Source: Opitutia bacterium | GTDB taxonomy: Bacteria; Verrucomicrobiota; Verrucomicrobiia; Opitutales; Opitutaceae | Reading direction: 5' to 3' | Assembly (NCBI GenBank): GCA_016187945.1 | Contig: JACPIT010000005.1 | Location: 186,001 to 250,000, forward strand | Length of the DNA: 64,000 nucleotides | Shown: one piece after another, positions 56,214 through 64,000 of the stretch | How positions within the stretch are numbered: position 1 is the first letter of the stretch | Layout of the letters: each line of letters opens with the position of its first letter | The notes under the pieces: model-generated | The model's database searches: none | What the model saw: the letters and a program-made list of their open reading frames with translations, nothing else | Told to the model about the DNA's origin: nothing | Made by a program: the position numbers and the translations under genes

Positions 56214-56747
56214 ATGAAGTTCGTCCGCTTCGCCTTCGCGCTCGCCACCGCCATGCTCTTCTTCGCCACTTCCAACGCCGATCCCGTGAAAGTCGGCGAT
56301 GCCGCCCCCGCCGTCGCCGGCACGACCGACACCGGCGAGAAACTCAATCTCGCCGACGTCTACAAGCAGCAGCCCTACACGCTCGTGTATTTCTACCCGA
56401 AGGCCGACACGCCGGGCTGCACGAAACAGGGATGCTCGCTGCGCGACGGCTACGAGGCGCTGCTGAAAAAAGGCGTCGCGGTGATCGGTGTCAGCCACGA
56501 CGACGTCGCCGCGCAGAAAGCGTTTAAGGAAAAGTATCACCTGCCGTTCACGCTTATCGCCGACACCGACAAGACCGTGATCAACGCCTTCGGCGTGCCG
56601 ACGCGCACGGTGCCGGCCGTGGGTGAGTTTGCGTCGCGCTCCGCGTATCTCATCAAGGACGGCAAGATCGTCTACACCGACTACAAGGGCACGACCGACC
56701 AGCAGGCGAAGGTGATCCTCGATTTCATCGAGGCGCAGAAAAGCTGA
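56214..56747 (+). CDS. Exported Bcp-type peroxiredoxin
   Basis: 177 residues. A signal peptide (about 1-22) precedes the thioredoxin-fold AhpC/TSA domain. The peroxidatic and resolving cysteines are in DTPGCTKQGCSLRD, spaced C-x4-C as in Bcp/PrxQ. LTLIADTDK-type and the closing AYLIKDGKIVYTDYKG strands are conserved. It would reduce hydroperoxides in the periplasm with a thioredoxin-like partner. Export is unusual for Bcp but common in Verrucomicrobiota-like genomes. The ATG at 56214 is set by the signal peptide. Confidence 0.88.
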   Translation: MKFVRFAFALATAMLFFATSNADPVKVGDAAPAVAGTTDTGEKLNLADVYKQQPYTLVYFYPKADTPGCTKQGCSLRDGYEALLKKGVAVIGVSHDDVAAQKAFKEKYHLPFTLIADTDKTVINAFGVPTRTVPAVGEFASRSAYLIKDGKIVYTDYKGTTDQQAKVILDFIEAQKS

Positions 56748-56998
56748 GCCGGGAGCAGGCAATCGCCCGCGAATTTCCCGAATTCGCGCGAAAAAAAACG
56801 CCGATCTCCGAATCCATCGAACGGTGTCGTCGCTCAAATGGGGGAGCACATTGCTCCCTCTGAATTCGCGACGATTCGCGCCATTCGCGGGAGGCCTCCT
56901 GCAAGAGTTCGACCACGAAATCGCGCGCACGCGAAGGCACCTGAAGCGGGTTCCGCCCTCTGCTTCCTCCGTTTCCTCCTGTGAAATTCGTCCACTCT

Positions 56999-57019
56999 GG
57001 GCCGGTCAGAGACCGGCCC
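56999..57019 (+). repeat. REP-like inverted repeat overlapping a gene end
   Basis: GGGCCGGTC-AGA-GACCGGCCC. It overlaps the last codons of the BASS transporter gene, so the C-terminal residues SRAGL and the stop are supplied by the repeat. Confidence 0.75.
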
Positions 57020-57986
57020 TACTCCAGCGGTTCGCCAGCACGCCGTTCACGAGCAGTTGGATCGGGTGATAGAACATGATCGGCAGCAAAATCAGCGAGA
57101 GGTCCGCGCGCGCGCCGAAGATCAGCACCGCCAGCGGCACGCCCATCGCGAGTGTCTTTTTCACGGCGCAAAAATAACCGGCGATGAAATCTTCGCGGCT
57201 CAGTCGCAGCGCGCGACACGACGACCCGATCAGCACCGACATGAACGCAAAGAGCCCGACGGCGAGCGCGAGCGTCTCGAACGTCACCGCCGCGCCATAG
57301 CGCTGCCACACGCGGTCCTGCACGGAGTCGCAAAACGCCGCGTAAACCATGAAGAGGATCGCGCCGTTGCTGAGGCGCGTGACCCACTTCTTGCGCGCGT
57401 CGATCCACGCCGCCGCACGCGTGCGCGCCAGCGCGCCGAGCGCGAACGGCGCCAGCGTCAGCGCGGTGATTTTCAACAGCAGCGGGCCAATGGGCGCCGT
57501 CTGCCCCGTCGTGCGCATCAGCAACTGCACGAGCAGCGGCGTCAGCAGCACGCCGAGCACATTCGAGAGCGCCGCGTTGAAAAGCGCGCCGGTCGTGTTG
57601 CCGCGCGCGACCGAGGTGAACACGACCGAGCTGGAAACCGTCGACGGCAGCACGCACAGATAAAGAAACCCATCGCGAATCGCCGTCGGCATCGACGGCC
57701 AGAGTGCGGGCATGACGGCGTTGAGCCCGAGGCCGACGAGCGGAAACACACCGAACGTGAACGCTTGCACGATGACATGCAGCCGCCAGTTCGCCGCGCC
57801 CTCGCGGACTTTTTCGAAGGGCAGCGACCAGCCTTGAAGAAACAGGATCAGCGCGACGCCGAGGTTCGTGAGCACCTCCGGCTGCATCCAGCCGCCGCGC
57901 GCGGCCGGCTCGGGAAACACGAACGCGAGCGCCGTGGCGGCGAGCAGGCCGAACAGGAAGGCATTGGAGCGGAGCCAGGCGGTCAT
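57006..57986 (-). CDS. Bile acid:sodium symporter (BASS) family transporter
   Basis: 326 residues from the ATG at 57986 with about nine to ten membrane helices. Family features: GVALILFLQGWSLPFEKVREG, LYLCVLPSTVSSSVVFTSVARGNT and a second crossing motif, and the C-terminal ALAVGLFAFMSVLIG. It resembles the SLC10A7/YfeH branch. The transported substrate is unknown. The leading 24 residues of the longer frame are basic and come from GC-rich spacer, so this ATG is used. Its stop lies inside a REP-like repeat. Confidence 0.85.
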   Translation of the reverse strand: MTAWLRSNAFLFGLLAATALAFVFPEPAARGGWMQPEVLTNLGVALILFLQGWSLPFEKVREGAANWRLHVIVQAFTFGVFPLVGLGLNAVMPALWPSMPTAIRDGFLYLCVLPSTVSSSVVFTSVARGNTTGALFNAALSNVLGVLLTPLLVQLLMRTTGQTAPIGPLLLKITALTLAPFALGALARTRAAAWIDARKKWVTRLSNGAILFMVYAAFCDSVQDRVWQRYGAAVTFETLALAVGLFAFMSVLIGSSCRALRLSREDFIAGYFCAVKKTLAMGVPLAVLIFGARADLSLILLPIMFYHPIQLLVNGVLANRWSRAGL

Positions 57987-58076
57987 TGCCGCGATCCTCC
58001 TCCGTGGGTCAGCGCGCTTGCGCGCGCCGACGAAGCGCGCGCAAGCGCGCTGGCCCACAGGAAAGCATGGCCGTCT

Positions 58077-59006
58077 TCAGAGTTCATCGTCATTCACCGG
58101 CGCGAGGATTTCGGCGCGCGGGTCGAGTTTGGCCCGCTCGATCCATTCGCTGAACAGCGGCGAGCGGTCGAGCAGCGCGCGCGTCAACGGCGCCGCCACG
58201 AGGTCGATCACGCGCAGCGTGCCGTCGGCGGCGCGCACGACATTGCGGTCATGCGTGTCGGCGACGAGCCACGGCTCGCCGTCGAGAAACGCCAGCCGCG
58301 GGTGGTCGCGGTCGGCGCGCAGGAAGCGCGACGGCATCGGGATGAAGCGATCCGGGGCGAGCCCGGAGACATCGTGTTTTTCCGGCAGCGGTCGGCCGTA
58401 GGTTTGTTTCGCGACGAGCACGCCCTCGTGCGTGATGCCGATGAGTTCGGTGGGCATGCCGACGATGTGCGTCAGGCGCAGTTTTTCGAAGAGCCGCCGG
58501 TAGCTGCCGGGCACGGCGGTGGAGCGCAGGTGTCCGTCCTCGTCCCAATCGAAACGAAACGTCGCCCCGACCTCGCCGCCCTCGCGGAACAGGAAAAATT
58601 TGTAGACCGACTGGCGTTCGTCGGCGAAGGCCAGCGCCTCCACGCCGCCGCCGATCCGGTGCAGGCGCGCGGTGTTGGCTTCGAAGGGGTCGTCCGATTC
58701 CGAGTCGAAGCCGAAGTCCTCCAGGCGCACCAGCGGCAGCGTGCGGCGGAACGCGCGGATGGCGTTGCCGAGCGCCGTCCAGCGCGGCTCGGCGAATTCG
58801 AGCAGGCCTACTTCGTCGTCTTTCGCGACGACGAGAGAGTGGTCTTGATGTGCTCCGAAAGCGCATTCGGCTGCCGCCGCGCCCACTTGATCGAGCGCCC
58901 GAAGTCGTTGCCCGTGACTGTCCAGAATTGCTGACCATCCTTCCGCGCCGGGGAAGCGGGCGCCTTCGAGGAATGTCTCTCCTCCGGTGAAGGGGTCTTT
59001 TTGCAT
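58077..59006 (-). CDS. Conserved hypothetical protein with kinase-fold-like motifs (polyvalent-kinase-like)
   Basis: 309 residues from the ATG at 59006. The C-terminal half includes LVADTHDRNVVRAADGTLRV then IDLVAAPL. The spacing Asp-x-His-x-x-Asn and a following Ile-Asp resembles the catalytic and metal-binding segments of kinase-fold domains found in phage polyvalent proteins. Residues near 190-200 (HEGVLVAKQTYGRPL) could hold the ATP-binding Lys. The N-terminal 80 residues are of no known type. No membrane segment is present. The function is unclear; the assignment is by eye only. Confidence 0.55.
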   Translation of the reverse strand: MQKDPFTGGETFLEGARFPGAEGWSAILDSHGQRLRALDQVGAAAAECAFGAHQDHSLVVAKDDEVGLLEFAEPRWTALGNAIRAFRRTLPLVRLEDFGFDSESDDPFEANTARLHRIGGGVEALAFADERQSVYKFFLFREGGEVGATFRFDWDEDGHLRSTAVPGSYRRLFEKLRLTHIVGMPTELIGITHEGVLVAKQTYGRPLPEKHDVSGLAPDRFIPMPSRFLRADRDHPRLAFLDGEPWLVADTHDRNVVRAADGTLRVIDLVAAPLTRALLDRSPLFSEWIERAKLDPRAEILAPVNDDEL

Positions 59007-59505
59007 GGATCGGACACGCTTTTCACCGTGCGCCGGCTCCGGCGCGACGCAAAACGAAACTGCGCGCAAGCTGTTCACACCCCCGGGGTGGGATACTCGT
59101 TTTTCACACGCCGGTAGCCCGGATGTTTCACCCGCGAGCGAAGCACGCGACGCAGCGCGGTAGCGGAATTCGTGAGAATATCGCCGCTGCGGAGGCGCGA
59201 AAACCCTACGGTTTCCGCCACGCCGGAAATATCCGGGGTAGCGAAGCGAGCGAAGGAAGCATACCGGGGGCTTCGCTTCCTTCGCTGCCTTCGTGTAAAA
59301 ACAACAGCCCGCCTTCCCTCTGTGTTCGGCGTATTCAGCGGCCCGCCCGGTCGCTCAACGAGCGCGCGCCGGACCGGAATCGCCACCCCGATCTGTAACG
59401 ACTGTCGGCTTGCCGCGGCCGACGGAGCCGGCTTGGGTCGCAATCCCGACGCTTGACACCCCCCGGCCCCTCCACTGACTTTGACCCTCTTTTTTTAACA
59501 AAACC
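59007..59505. other. Intergenic region upstream of rpmH with a hairpin
   Basis: About 500 bp with no gene seen. A perfect 12-bp inverted repeat (AGCGAAGGAAGC / GCTTCCTTCGCT) lies at 59249-59286. A single DnaA-box-like TTTTTCACA is at 59100-59108, and a TTGACA -35-like hexamer at 59453-59458 with no clear -10. The region therefore may hold the rpmH promoter but not a recognisable origin. Confidence 0.5.
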
Positions 59506-59643
59506 ATGCAACCTACATTCCGCCCGCACCGCAAGAAACGCGCTCGCAAGATCGGTTTCCGCGCCCGCAAGTCGACCCGTGGTGGCCGCAAAGTCCTCGC
59601 CTCCCGCCGCCGCAAGGGCCGCAAGCGCCTCACTGTCGTCTGA
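59506..59643 (+). CDS. rpmH: Ribosomal protein bL34
   Basis: 45 residues, the usual size of L34. It begins [20 protein letters not shown] and continues with the Arg/Lys-rich [20 protein letters not shown] and RLTVV end, the full family pattern. It is a structural protein of the large ribosomal subunit. The stop is 13 bases before the rnpA start. Position in the rpmH-rnpA-yidD-yidC block is conserved across bacteria and confirms the call. Confidence 0.97.
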   Translation: MQPTFRPHRKKRARKIGFRARKSTRGGRKVLASRRRKGRKRLTVV

Positions 59644-59656
59644 TTTTCCGCTCGCC

Positions 59657-60049
59657 GTGCCCGGCGCTGACACGCCTCCGCCGTCGCAGCGCCTCCGCGC
59701 CACGCAGCGCGTGAAGCGCAATCGCGATTTCCGCGCCGCGCGCGAGCACGGCCGCCGCGCCGATTGCGGCGCGTTCCTCCTGGTCTGGCGCGCCCGGCCC
59801 GCGCCGGACGAAGCGACGCCCGCCCGCTTGGGCGTGGTCGCCTCGAAGGCCGCCATCAGCAACAACGCCGTGCTCCGCAACCGCGCCAAGCGCCGGCTGC
59901 GCGAAGTTTTCCGCAAGCACCAGCACCTCGTGCCCGCCGGGCTCGACCTGGTGCTGACCGCGCGACCGGCCACTCTGCGCCAGCCGCTCGCGGAAGTGGA
60001 GCAAAGGTTCGTCGCCGCTTGTCGGAAGCTGGCTCCTCAGAATGTCTGA
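59657..60049 (+). CDS. rnpA: Ribonuclease P protein component
   Basis: 130 residues from the GTG at 59657. The conserved parts are RLRATQRVKRNRDFRAARE at the start and RLGVVASKAAISNNAVLRNR then AKRRLREVFR, the RNR motif that contacts the RNase P RNA. It helps the RNA subunit cut tRNA 5' leaders. The longer open frame overlaps rpmH in another frame and is not used. The end overlaps yidD by eight bases. Confidence 0.9.
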   Translation: MPGADTPPPSQRLRATQRVKRNRDFRAAREHGRRADCGAFLLVWRARPAPDEATPARLGVVASKAAISNNAVLRNRAKRRLREVFRKHQHLVPAGLDLVLTARPATLRQPLAEVEQRFVAACRKLAPQNV

Positions 60050-60446
60050 ACCATCGGCAACTCCCGTGGCGGCGGTCTCGCACCGTCGCACGACGCTCGC
60101 AGGTAGGGCGGCGAGTCCCTTCGCCGCCGAGGCTCGGCGCGGAGCGGAGTCCACTCCCTACCTCGCCGTCCTCGCCCGCCTGCCTGCGCGCGCCGTGGAT
60201 GCGTTGCTCTGGCTCTACCAAAAACTCGTTTCGCCCGCGCTCCACGTCGCCGCGCCGTCCTGCGGCTGCCGTTTCGCGCCGACGTGCTCGCACTATGCGC
60301 GCGAAGCGCTGCGCGAACACGGACTCGTCGCCGGTCTCGCGCTCGCCGCGCGCCGCCTCGCCAAATGCGGCCCGTGGCACCCCGGCGGCCTCGATCCCGT
60401 GCCGCGACGGAAACTCTCGTGCTCGCGCGTGCACACCGCCGCCTGA
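60042..60446 (+). CDS. yidD: Membrane protein insertion efficiency factor
   Basis: 134 residues, longer than the usual 70-90. The family core is at about 55-125: LYQKLVSPALHVAAPSCGC, RFAPTCSHYAREAL, RLAKCGPWHPGGLDPVP. It aids YidC-dependent membrane insertion. The extra N-terminal 40 residues (GRAASPFAAEARR...) are encoded by an inverted repeat (60102-60162, GGTAGGG...CCCTACC) that is not part of the family, so it is probably an in-frame insertion. The true start may be internal. It overlaps rnpA. Confidence 0.88.
   Translation: MSEPSATPVAAVSHRRTTLAGRAASPFAAEARRGAESTPYLAVLARLPARAVDALLWLYQKLVSPALHVAAPSCGCRFAPTCSHYAREALREHGLVAGLALAARRLAKCGPWHPGGLDPVPRRKLSCSRVHTAA
60102..60162 (+). repeat. Inverted repeat inserted in yidD
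   Basis: GGTAGGG and CCCTACC ends with internal inverted arms (GGCGGCGAGTC..., GGCTCGGCGC...). It resembles the GTAGGGCGAGTC family at 21322. It lies in frame in the N-terminal part of yidD. Confidence 0.6.
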
Positions 60447-60485
60447 GCGTCACTCTCACCGCCCCCCCCCCGCTCCCTCCCTTTC

Positions 60486-62303
60486 ATGGACAAGAAAAAC
60501 ACCGCCATCGGCGTGCTGCTCCTCGTGGCCGCCATGCTCGCCTTCTATTTCAGCGCCAAGTTCGCGCCGCCGCCGGCGAAGCCCGCGATCCCGACGACAC
60601 CGGTGACGAGCCCCGTCGCCACCAACGAGGCGCCCGCCGCCGGCCCGGCGCGCTCGCCCGCCGACACCACGTTCACCGCCTCCAAGACCCCGAGCGGCGC
60701 GCCCGCCGAATTCGTCACGCTCGCCAACGACTACGTCACCGTCCGCTTCACCACCGCCGGCGGCGCCATCGATCGCATCGAGCTGAAGAAGCACGCCGCC
60801 ACGCTCGACGCCCACGGCAAGCCTTCCGCCGCTCCCTACACGCTCAATTCCCCGCAAGCCGCGCCCGCGCTCAGCTTCGGTTCGTTCCCCGGCGTCGATC
60901 GCGACGCGCGCTACGAACTCGTCTCGCACACCGATCGCGAGGTCGTTTATCGCACCACGGTCGACGGCAAACTCGAGGTCACGCGCCGTTACCAGCTTCT
61001 CGGCGGCACTGCGGGCGATCCCTATCAGGTCCGTCACGAGACGACCTTCCGCAATCTCAGCGCGCAACCGCTGCCGCTGCCGCGCACCTCGCTGAATCTC
61101 GGCACCGCCTCGCCGCTCGGTCCGCTCGACAACGGCATGTATGTCAACGCCGGCTACTACAACGGCGACAGCACCGAGTTCATCCGCCGCGACGAGCTCG
61201 CCGGCGGCGGCTTCTTCTCGTCGAGCGCGCCGCTGCCGTTCATGGACAAGGTCGCTCCGATCACCTGGGCCGCGGTGAAGAACCAGTTCTTCGCCGCCAT
61301 CCTCACGCCCGACGAGCCCGGCGTCGGCCTGCGCATCGAGCGCGTGAAGATCGATACCCGCGCGCCCGTCGAGGATCGCGCCGCCTACGGCGTCAGCGGC
61401 GAGTTGCAGATCGACCTGAAACCCATCCCGGCCAACGGCGCCACGAAATGGAGCGCCACCTACTACAACGGCCCGAAGGAATACCGCCGCCTGTCCTCGT
61501 CGGCCAACTTCCCGAAGGACGAGGGCAAGGTGATGAATTTCGCCCCGATCTGGTTCAACAAGGTTTTCCTCTCGCAGTGGGTCGGCCCGATGATGCTCCT
61601 GTTGCTCACTTGGATTCACGATTTCGTCCCGAGCTGGGGCTGGGCGATCGTCGTGATGACGATCCTGCTCAAGGTCGTCACGCTGCCCTTCACGCTCGCG
61701 GCCTCCCGCTCGGCCAAGCGCATGCAAAAACTCATGCCGCTCATCCAGGAGTCGCGCGAGAAATACAAAGACAACCCGCAGAAGCAGCAGGAAGCGATGA
61801 TGCGCATCTACAAGGAGAACAAGGTCAACCCGCTCGGCGGTTGCATCCCGATCCTCGTCACGATGCCGCTCTTCATCGCCTTCTTCGCCGTGCTCCAAGG
61901 CGCGGCCGAGTTGCGCTTCGCGCCGTTCCTCTGGGCTGTCGATCTCTCGGCCCCGGACACCGTCTACTCGTTCGGCGTCTTCAATCTGCCGCTGCTCGGC
62001 CTGACGCACCTCAACATCAACATCCTCCCGATCCTCATGGGCGCGACGATGATTTACCAGATGCGCCTCACGCCCACGGCGCCCAACGTCGATCCGGCGC
62101 AGCAGACCATGATGAAGATCATGCCGTGGATGTTCGCGTTGTTCTGCTACAGCTTCGCCTCCGCGCTCGCGCTCTACTCGACGATCAACGCGCTCTTCTC
62201 GATCGGCCAGCAGATGTTCATCAACAAACTGCCCGAGCCGCAACTCGCCGCCCCCGTCGGCGCCGACGGCCTGAAGAACGTGACGCCGAAACGGAAGAAG
62301 TAG
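60486..62303 (+). CDS. yidC: Membrane protein insertase
   Basis: 605 residues. An N-terminal membrane helix (about 5-25) leads to a large periplasmic beta-domain (about 70-350), then the five-helix Oxa1/YidC core (VGPMMLLLLTWIHDFVPSW, TILLKVVTLPFTLAASRSAK, GCIPILVTMPLFIAFFAVLQ, LNINILPILMGATMIYQM, FSIGQQMFINKLP). It inserts membrane proteins with or without the Sec translocon. Length and domain order match diderm bacteria. It ends with a basic tail (KNVTPKRKK) that may contact the ribosome. Confidence 0.96.
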   Translation: MDKKNTAIGVLLLVAAMLAFYFSAKFAPPPAKPAIPTTPVTSPVATNEAPAAGPARSPADTTFTASKTPSGAPAEFVTLANDYVTVRFTTAGGAIDRIELKKHAATLDAHGKPSAAPYTLNSPQAAPALSFGSFPGVDRDARYELVSHTDREVVYRTTVDGKLEVTRRYQLLGGTAGDPYQVRHETTFRNLSAQPLPLPRTSLNLGTASPLGPLDNGMYVNAGYYNGDSTEFIRRDELAGGGFFSSSAPLPFMDKVAPITWAAVKNQFFAAILTPDEPGVGLRIERVKIDTRAPVEDRAAYGVSGELQIDLKPIPANGATKWSATYYNGPKEYRRLSSSANFPKDEGKVMNFAPIWFNKVFLSQWVGPMMLLLLTWIHDFVPSWGWAIVVMTILLKVVTLPFTLAASRSAKRMQKLMPLIQESREKYKDNPQKQQEAMMRIYKENKVNPLGGCIPILVTMPLFIAFFAVLQGAAELRFAPFLWAVDLSAPDTVYSFGVFNLPLLGLTHLNINILPILMGATMIYQMRLTPTAPNVDPAQQTMMKIMPWMFALFCYSFASALALYSTINALFSIGQQMFINKLPEPQLAAPVGADGLKNVTPKRKK

Positions 62304-62305
62304 CG

Positions 62306-62396
62306 ACTAGCGAGGAGTGAGTAGCGAGCATTCGCCAGCGCGGCCGGATGCTCGCTCGCACACCTACTCGCTACCCGCTACTTACTACTCGCTACT
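62306..62396 (+). repeat. TAGCGAGTAGC-type inverted repeat region
   Basis: GACTAGCGAGGAGTGAGTAG with GCGAGCATTCG and a mirrored CACCTACTCGCTACCCGCTA then CTTACTACTCGCTACTG. It fills most of the gap between yidC and yebC and ends eight bases before the yebC ATG. Confidence 0.65.
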
Positions 62397-62404
62397 GTCG
62401 CCCC

Positions 62405-63157
62405 ATGGCCGGCCACAACAAATGGTCCAAAGTCAAACGCCTCAAAGCCGTCACCGACGCGCGCAAAGGCAAAGTCTTCTCGCGCCTCGCGCGTGACATC
62501 ACCCTCGCCGCCAAGGCCGGCGGCGGCTCGCCCGACGCCAACGCCCGCCTGCGCACGCTGCTCCTCAAGGCCCGCGAATCGAACATGCCGGCCGACAACG
62601 TCGATCGCGCGATCAAAAAGGGCACAGGCGAGCTGCCGGGCGTCGTATTCGAGGAAATCACCTACGAAGGCTATGGCCCCGGCGGCGTCGCGTTCATCGT
62701 GAAGGTCACGACCGACAACAAGCAACGCGCCGCGCAGGACATCCGCTCTGTCTTCACGCGCTGGGGCGGCAACCTCGCGCAGACCGGCTCGGTGTCGTTC
62801 CAGTTTCTGCACGCGGGCCAGTTCCTCATCGCCGCCGGCAAGACGACCGAAGACAAACTCTTGGAAGTCGCCCTCGAAGCCGGCGCCGACGACGTGATAA
62901 CGACCGAGCAAGGCTTCGAGGTGCGGTGCGCCGTCCACGCCTTCGACAAAGTCGCGCACGCACTCGAGCAGACCGGTCTCAAAACCGACTCCGCCGAAAT
63001 CGCCTACATCCCGACCGTGACGGTGCCCATCACCGGCCTCGATCTCGCGAAGAACATCGTGAAGCTCCAGGAATCGCTCGAGGAAAACGAGGACGTCCAA
63101 GCCGTCTTCTCGAACGACGAGATGGACGAAGCCATCAGCGACGCCGCGCACGGGTAA
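62405..63157 (+). CDS. yebC: YebC/PmpR-family regulatory protein
   Basis: 250 residues with the family start MAGHNKWSKVKRLKAVTDAR, GGSPDANARLRTLLLKARES, ADNVDRAIKKGTGEL, YEGYGPGGVAFIVKVTTDNK and a C-terminal AIADDDA-like end (FSNDEMDEAISDAAHG). Family members bind DNA or help translation of difficult proline stretches, depending on the branch. The ATG at 62405 starts the conserved sequence; the upstream part of the frame crosses the TAGCGAG repeat. It completes the rpmH-yidC block. Confidence 0.93.
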   Translation: MAGHNKWSKVKRLKAVTDARKGKVFSRLARDITLAAKAGGGSPDANARLRTLLLKARESNMPADNVDRAIKKGTGELPGVVFEEITYEGYGPGGVAFIVKVTTDNKQRAAQDIRSVFTRWGGNLAQTGSVSFQFLHAGQFLIAAGKTTEDKLLEVALEAGADDVITTEQGFEVRCAVHAFDKVAHALEQTGLKTDSAEIAYIPTVTVPITGLDLAKNIVKLQESLEENEDVQAVFSNDEMDEAISDAAHG

Positions 63158-63315
63158 ATCGACGTATCGTCTGCTGCCCTTTGAGGGGCTCGGCTCCAGA
63201 CGAGACGTTCGTGGCGGCGAGCGCCATATTGGCAAAAAAAAGCGACTCCGCCAGGACGCGCGGGACTGGACATTCTCGGATACGAGATTCAATGCTTGGC
63301 CGTGCGGTTTTCACG

Positions 63316-64000
63316 ATGAAATACAAGGTCATCTCCCTCTTTTCGGGTGCGATGGGTCTCGACCTTGGGCTCGAACAAACGGACCGATTTGAGATTGTGG
63401 CGTGCGTGGAAAAGGAGCCGGCGTTCTGCGAGACGATCCGACTAAACCAACGCGAAGGCCGCCTCCCGCGATCGCTTAAAGTCTTCGAAGGAGATATCGC
63501 GTCCATTTCTCCTCGGCAGATTCTGGACGAATGTGGGCTCGGGGCTGATGAAGTGGATCTGATCGTCGGCGGTCCGCCTTGCCAGGCATTTAGCACCGCG
63601 GGGAAGCGTGGCACCGTTCAAGATCCCCGTGGCACGCTCCTCTGGGAATATCTGCGTTTCGTGAATGCGATCCGACCGCGGTTCTTTCTAATGGAAAACG
63701 TCCGCGGGTTGCTTTCCGCGGCACTCAAACACCGACCGATCGCGCAAAGACCCGACAAAGGCGGCCCGCCGCTCACCCCCGAAGAGGAGCCCGGATCGGT
63801 CGTGCGACTCTTCGCGAAAGATTTGGAGGAACTCCCGGGATCGCCTTATCACTTGGATGTTTTCGAGGTGAATTCGGTCAATTACGGCGCCCCGCAAATC
63901 CGCGAGCGCGTTTTGTTCATCGGCAATCGGGACGGCAGGATCATCGATTTCCCGCCACCCACCCATGGCGCGCCTCAAGCGGAAGATCCCTCCGAGTTGC
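63316..64000 (+). CDS. C5 cytosine DNA methyltransferase, N-terminal part (runs off window)
   Basis: 228 residues to the window edge. Motif I VISLFSGAMGLDLGLEQ, motif IV GGPPCQAFS with catalytic Cys89, motif VI FFLMENVRG with Glu127 and motif VIII QIRERVLFIG are all in order. It methylates cytosine in DNA, probably as part of a restriction-modification or defence system continuing beyond the window. The DNA is visibly less GC-rich than yebC upstream, which suggests transfer. The target-recognition domain is not visible. Confidence 0.92.
   Translation, partial: MKYKVISLFSGAMGLDLGLEQTDRFEIVACVEKEPAFCETIRLNQREGRLPRSLKVFEGDIASISPRQILDECGLGADEVDLIVGGPPCQAFSTAGKRGTVQDPRGTLLWEYLRFVNAIRPRFFLMENVRGLLSAALKHRPIAQRPDKGGPPLTPEEEPGSVVRLFAKDLEELPGSPYHLDVFEVNSVNYGAPQIRERVLFIGNRDGRIIDFPPPTHGAPQAEDPSEL

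Noticed and set aside
59007-59505. Replication origin next to rpmH
   Set aside because: Only one DnaA-box-like sequence (59100) is seen; no cluster of boxes, no AT-rich unwinding stretch and no dnaA or dnaN gene are present.

Overview
The window is GC-rich, densely coded DNA. The bacterial rpmH-rnpA-yidD-yidC-yebC order, Tat and Sec signal peptides, a MuiA-like protein, a GxxExxY protein and many kinds of short dispersed inverted repeat fit a Verrucomicrobiota genome, most likely Opitutaceae-like. That placement is inference from gene content and style; no rRNA or tRNA gene was found to confirm it.

Layout. 1-8.2 kb: an N-terminal fragment of a secreted heparinase-like protein, two conserved proteins of unknown role, then a possible accessory module (64-aa protein plus papain/C39-like cysteine-protease-fold protein) facing a large Mrr-like nuclease/DEAH helicase with six C-terminal integrase-type repeats. 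8.2-15.4 kb: signalling and small haem proteins (LuxR-type response regulator, globin, c-type cytochrome, hybrid kinase with duplicated PAS-GAF, receiver-kinase). 15.5-24.9 kb: housekeeping genes (ICMT-like methyltransferase, holA, cinA, uvrC, an SDR, a MuiA-like protein, a PqiA-like membrane protein). 25-34.3 kb: a GH5 glycosidase, two esterases, and a cluster of ATP-grasp ligase, carboxylate-amine ligase, M29-type aminopeptidase and a second ATP-grasp-like protein. That cluster looks like an uncharacterised amide-ligation pathway, and it is interrupted by an unusual signal peptidase and a GxxExxY cassette.

34.5-55 kb is the main system: an almost complete nitrate assimilation island on the minus strand under a divergent LysR gene. 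It holds a cytoplasmic NasS-like sensor, Tat-exported NrtA, NrtB, an outer-membrane porin, NrtS-like protein, two NrtC/D ATPases, a small unknown protein, NarK, a siroheme nitrite reductase, a CysJ-like flavoprotein, a fused DmsB-DmsC-type Fe-S/membrane protein, NasA, the siroheme methyltransferase, a MOSC protein and MobA. Nitrate would enter by porin, ABC transporter or NarK. It would be reduced by NasA, probably fed from quinol by the fused membrane subunit, and nitrite would then be reduced by the siroheme enzyme fed by the NADPH flavoprotein. Two recurring sequence motifs there look like regulatory sites.

55-64 kb: outer-membrane barrel, Bcp-type peroxiredoxin, BASS-family transporter, a possible kinase-fold protein, the rpmH-rnpA-yidD-yidC-yebC block, and the start of a C5 cytosine DNA methyltransferase. 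At least eight kinds of dispersed inverted repeat are present, and several lie in frame inside genes, mostly in the nitrate operon.
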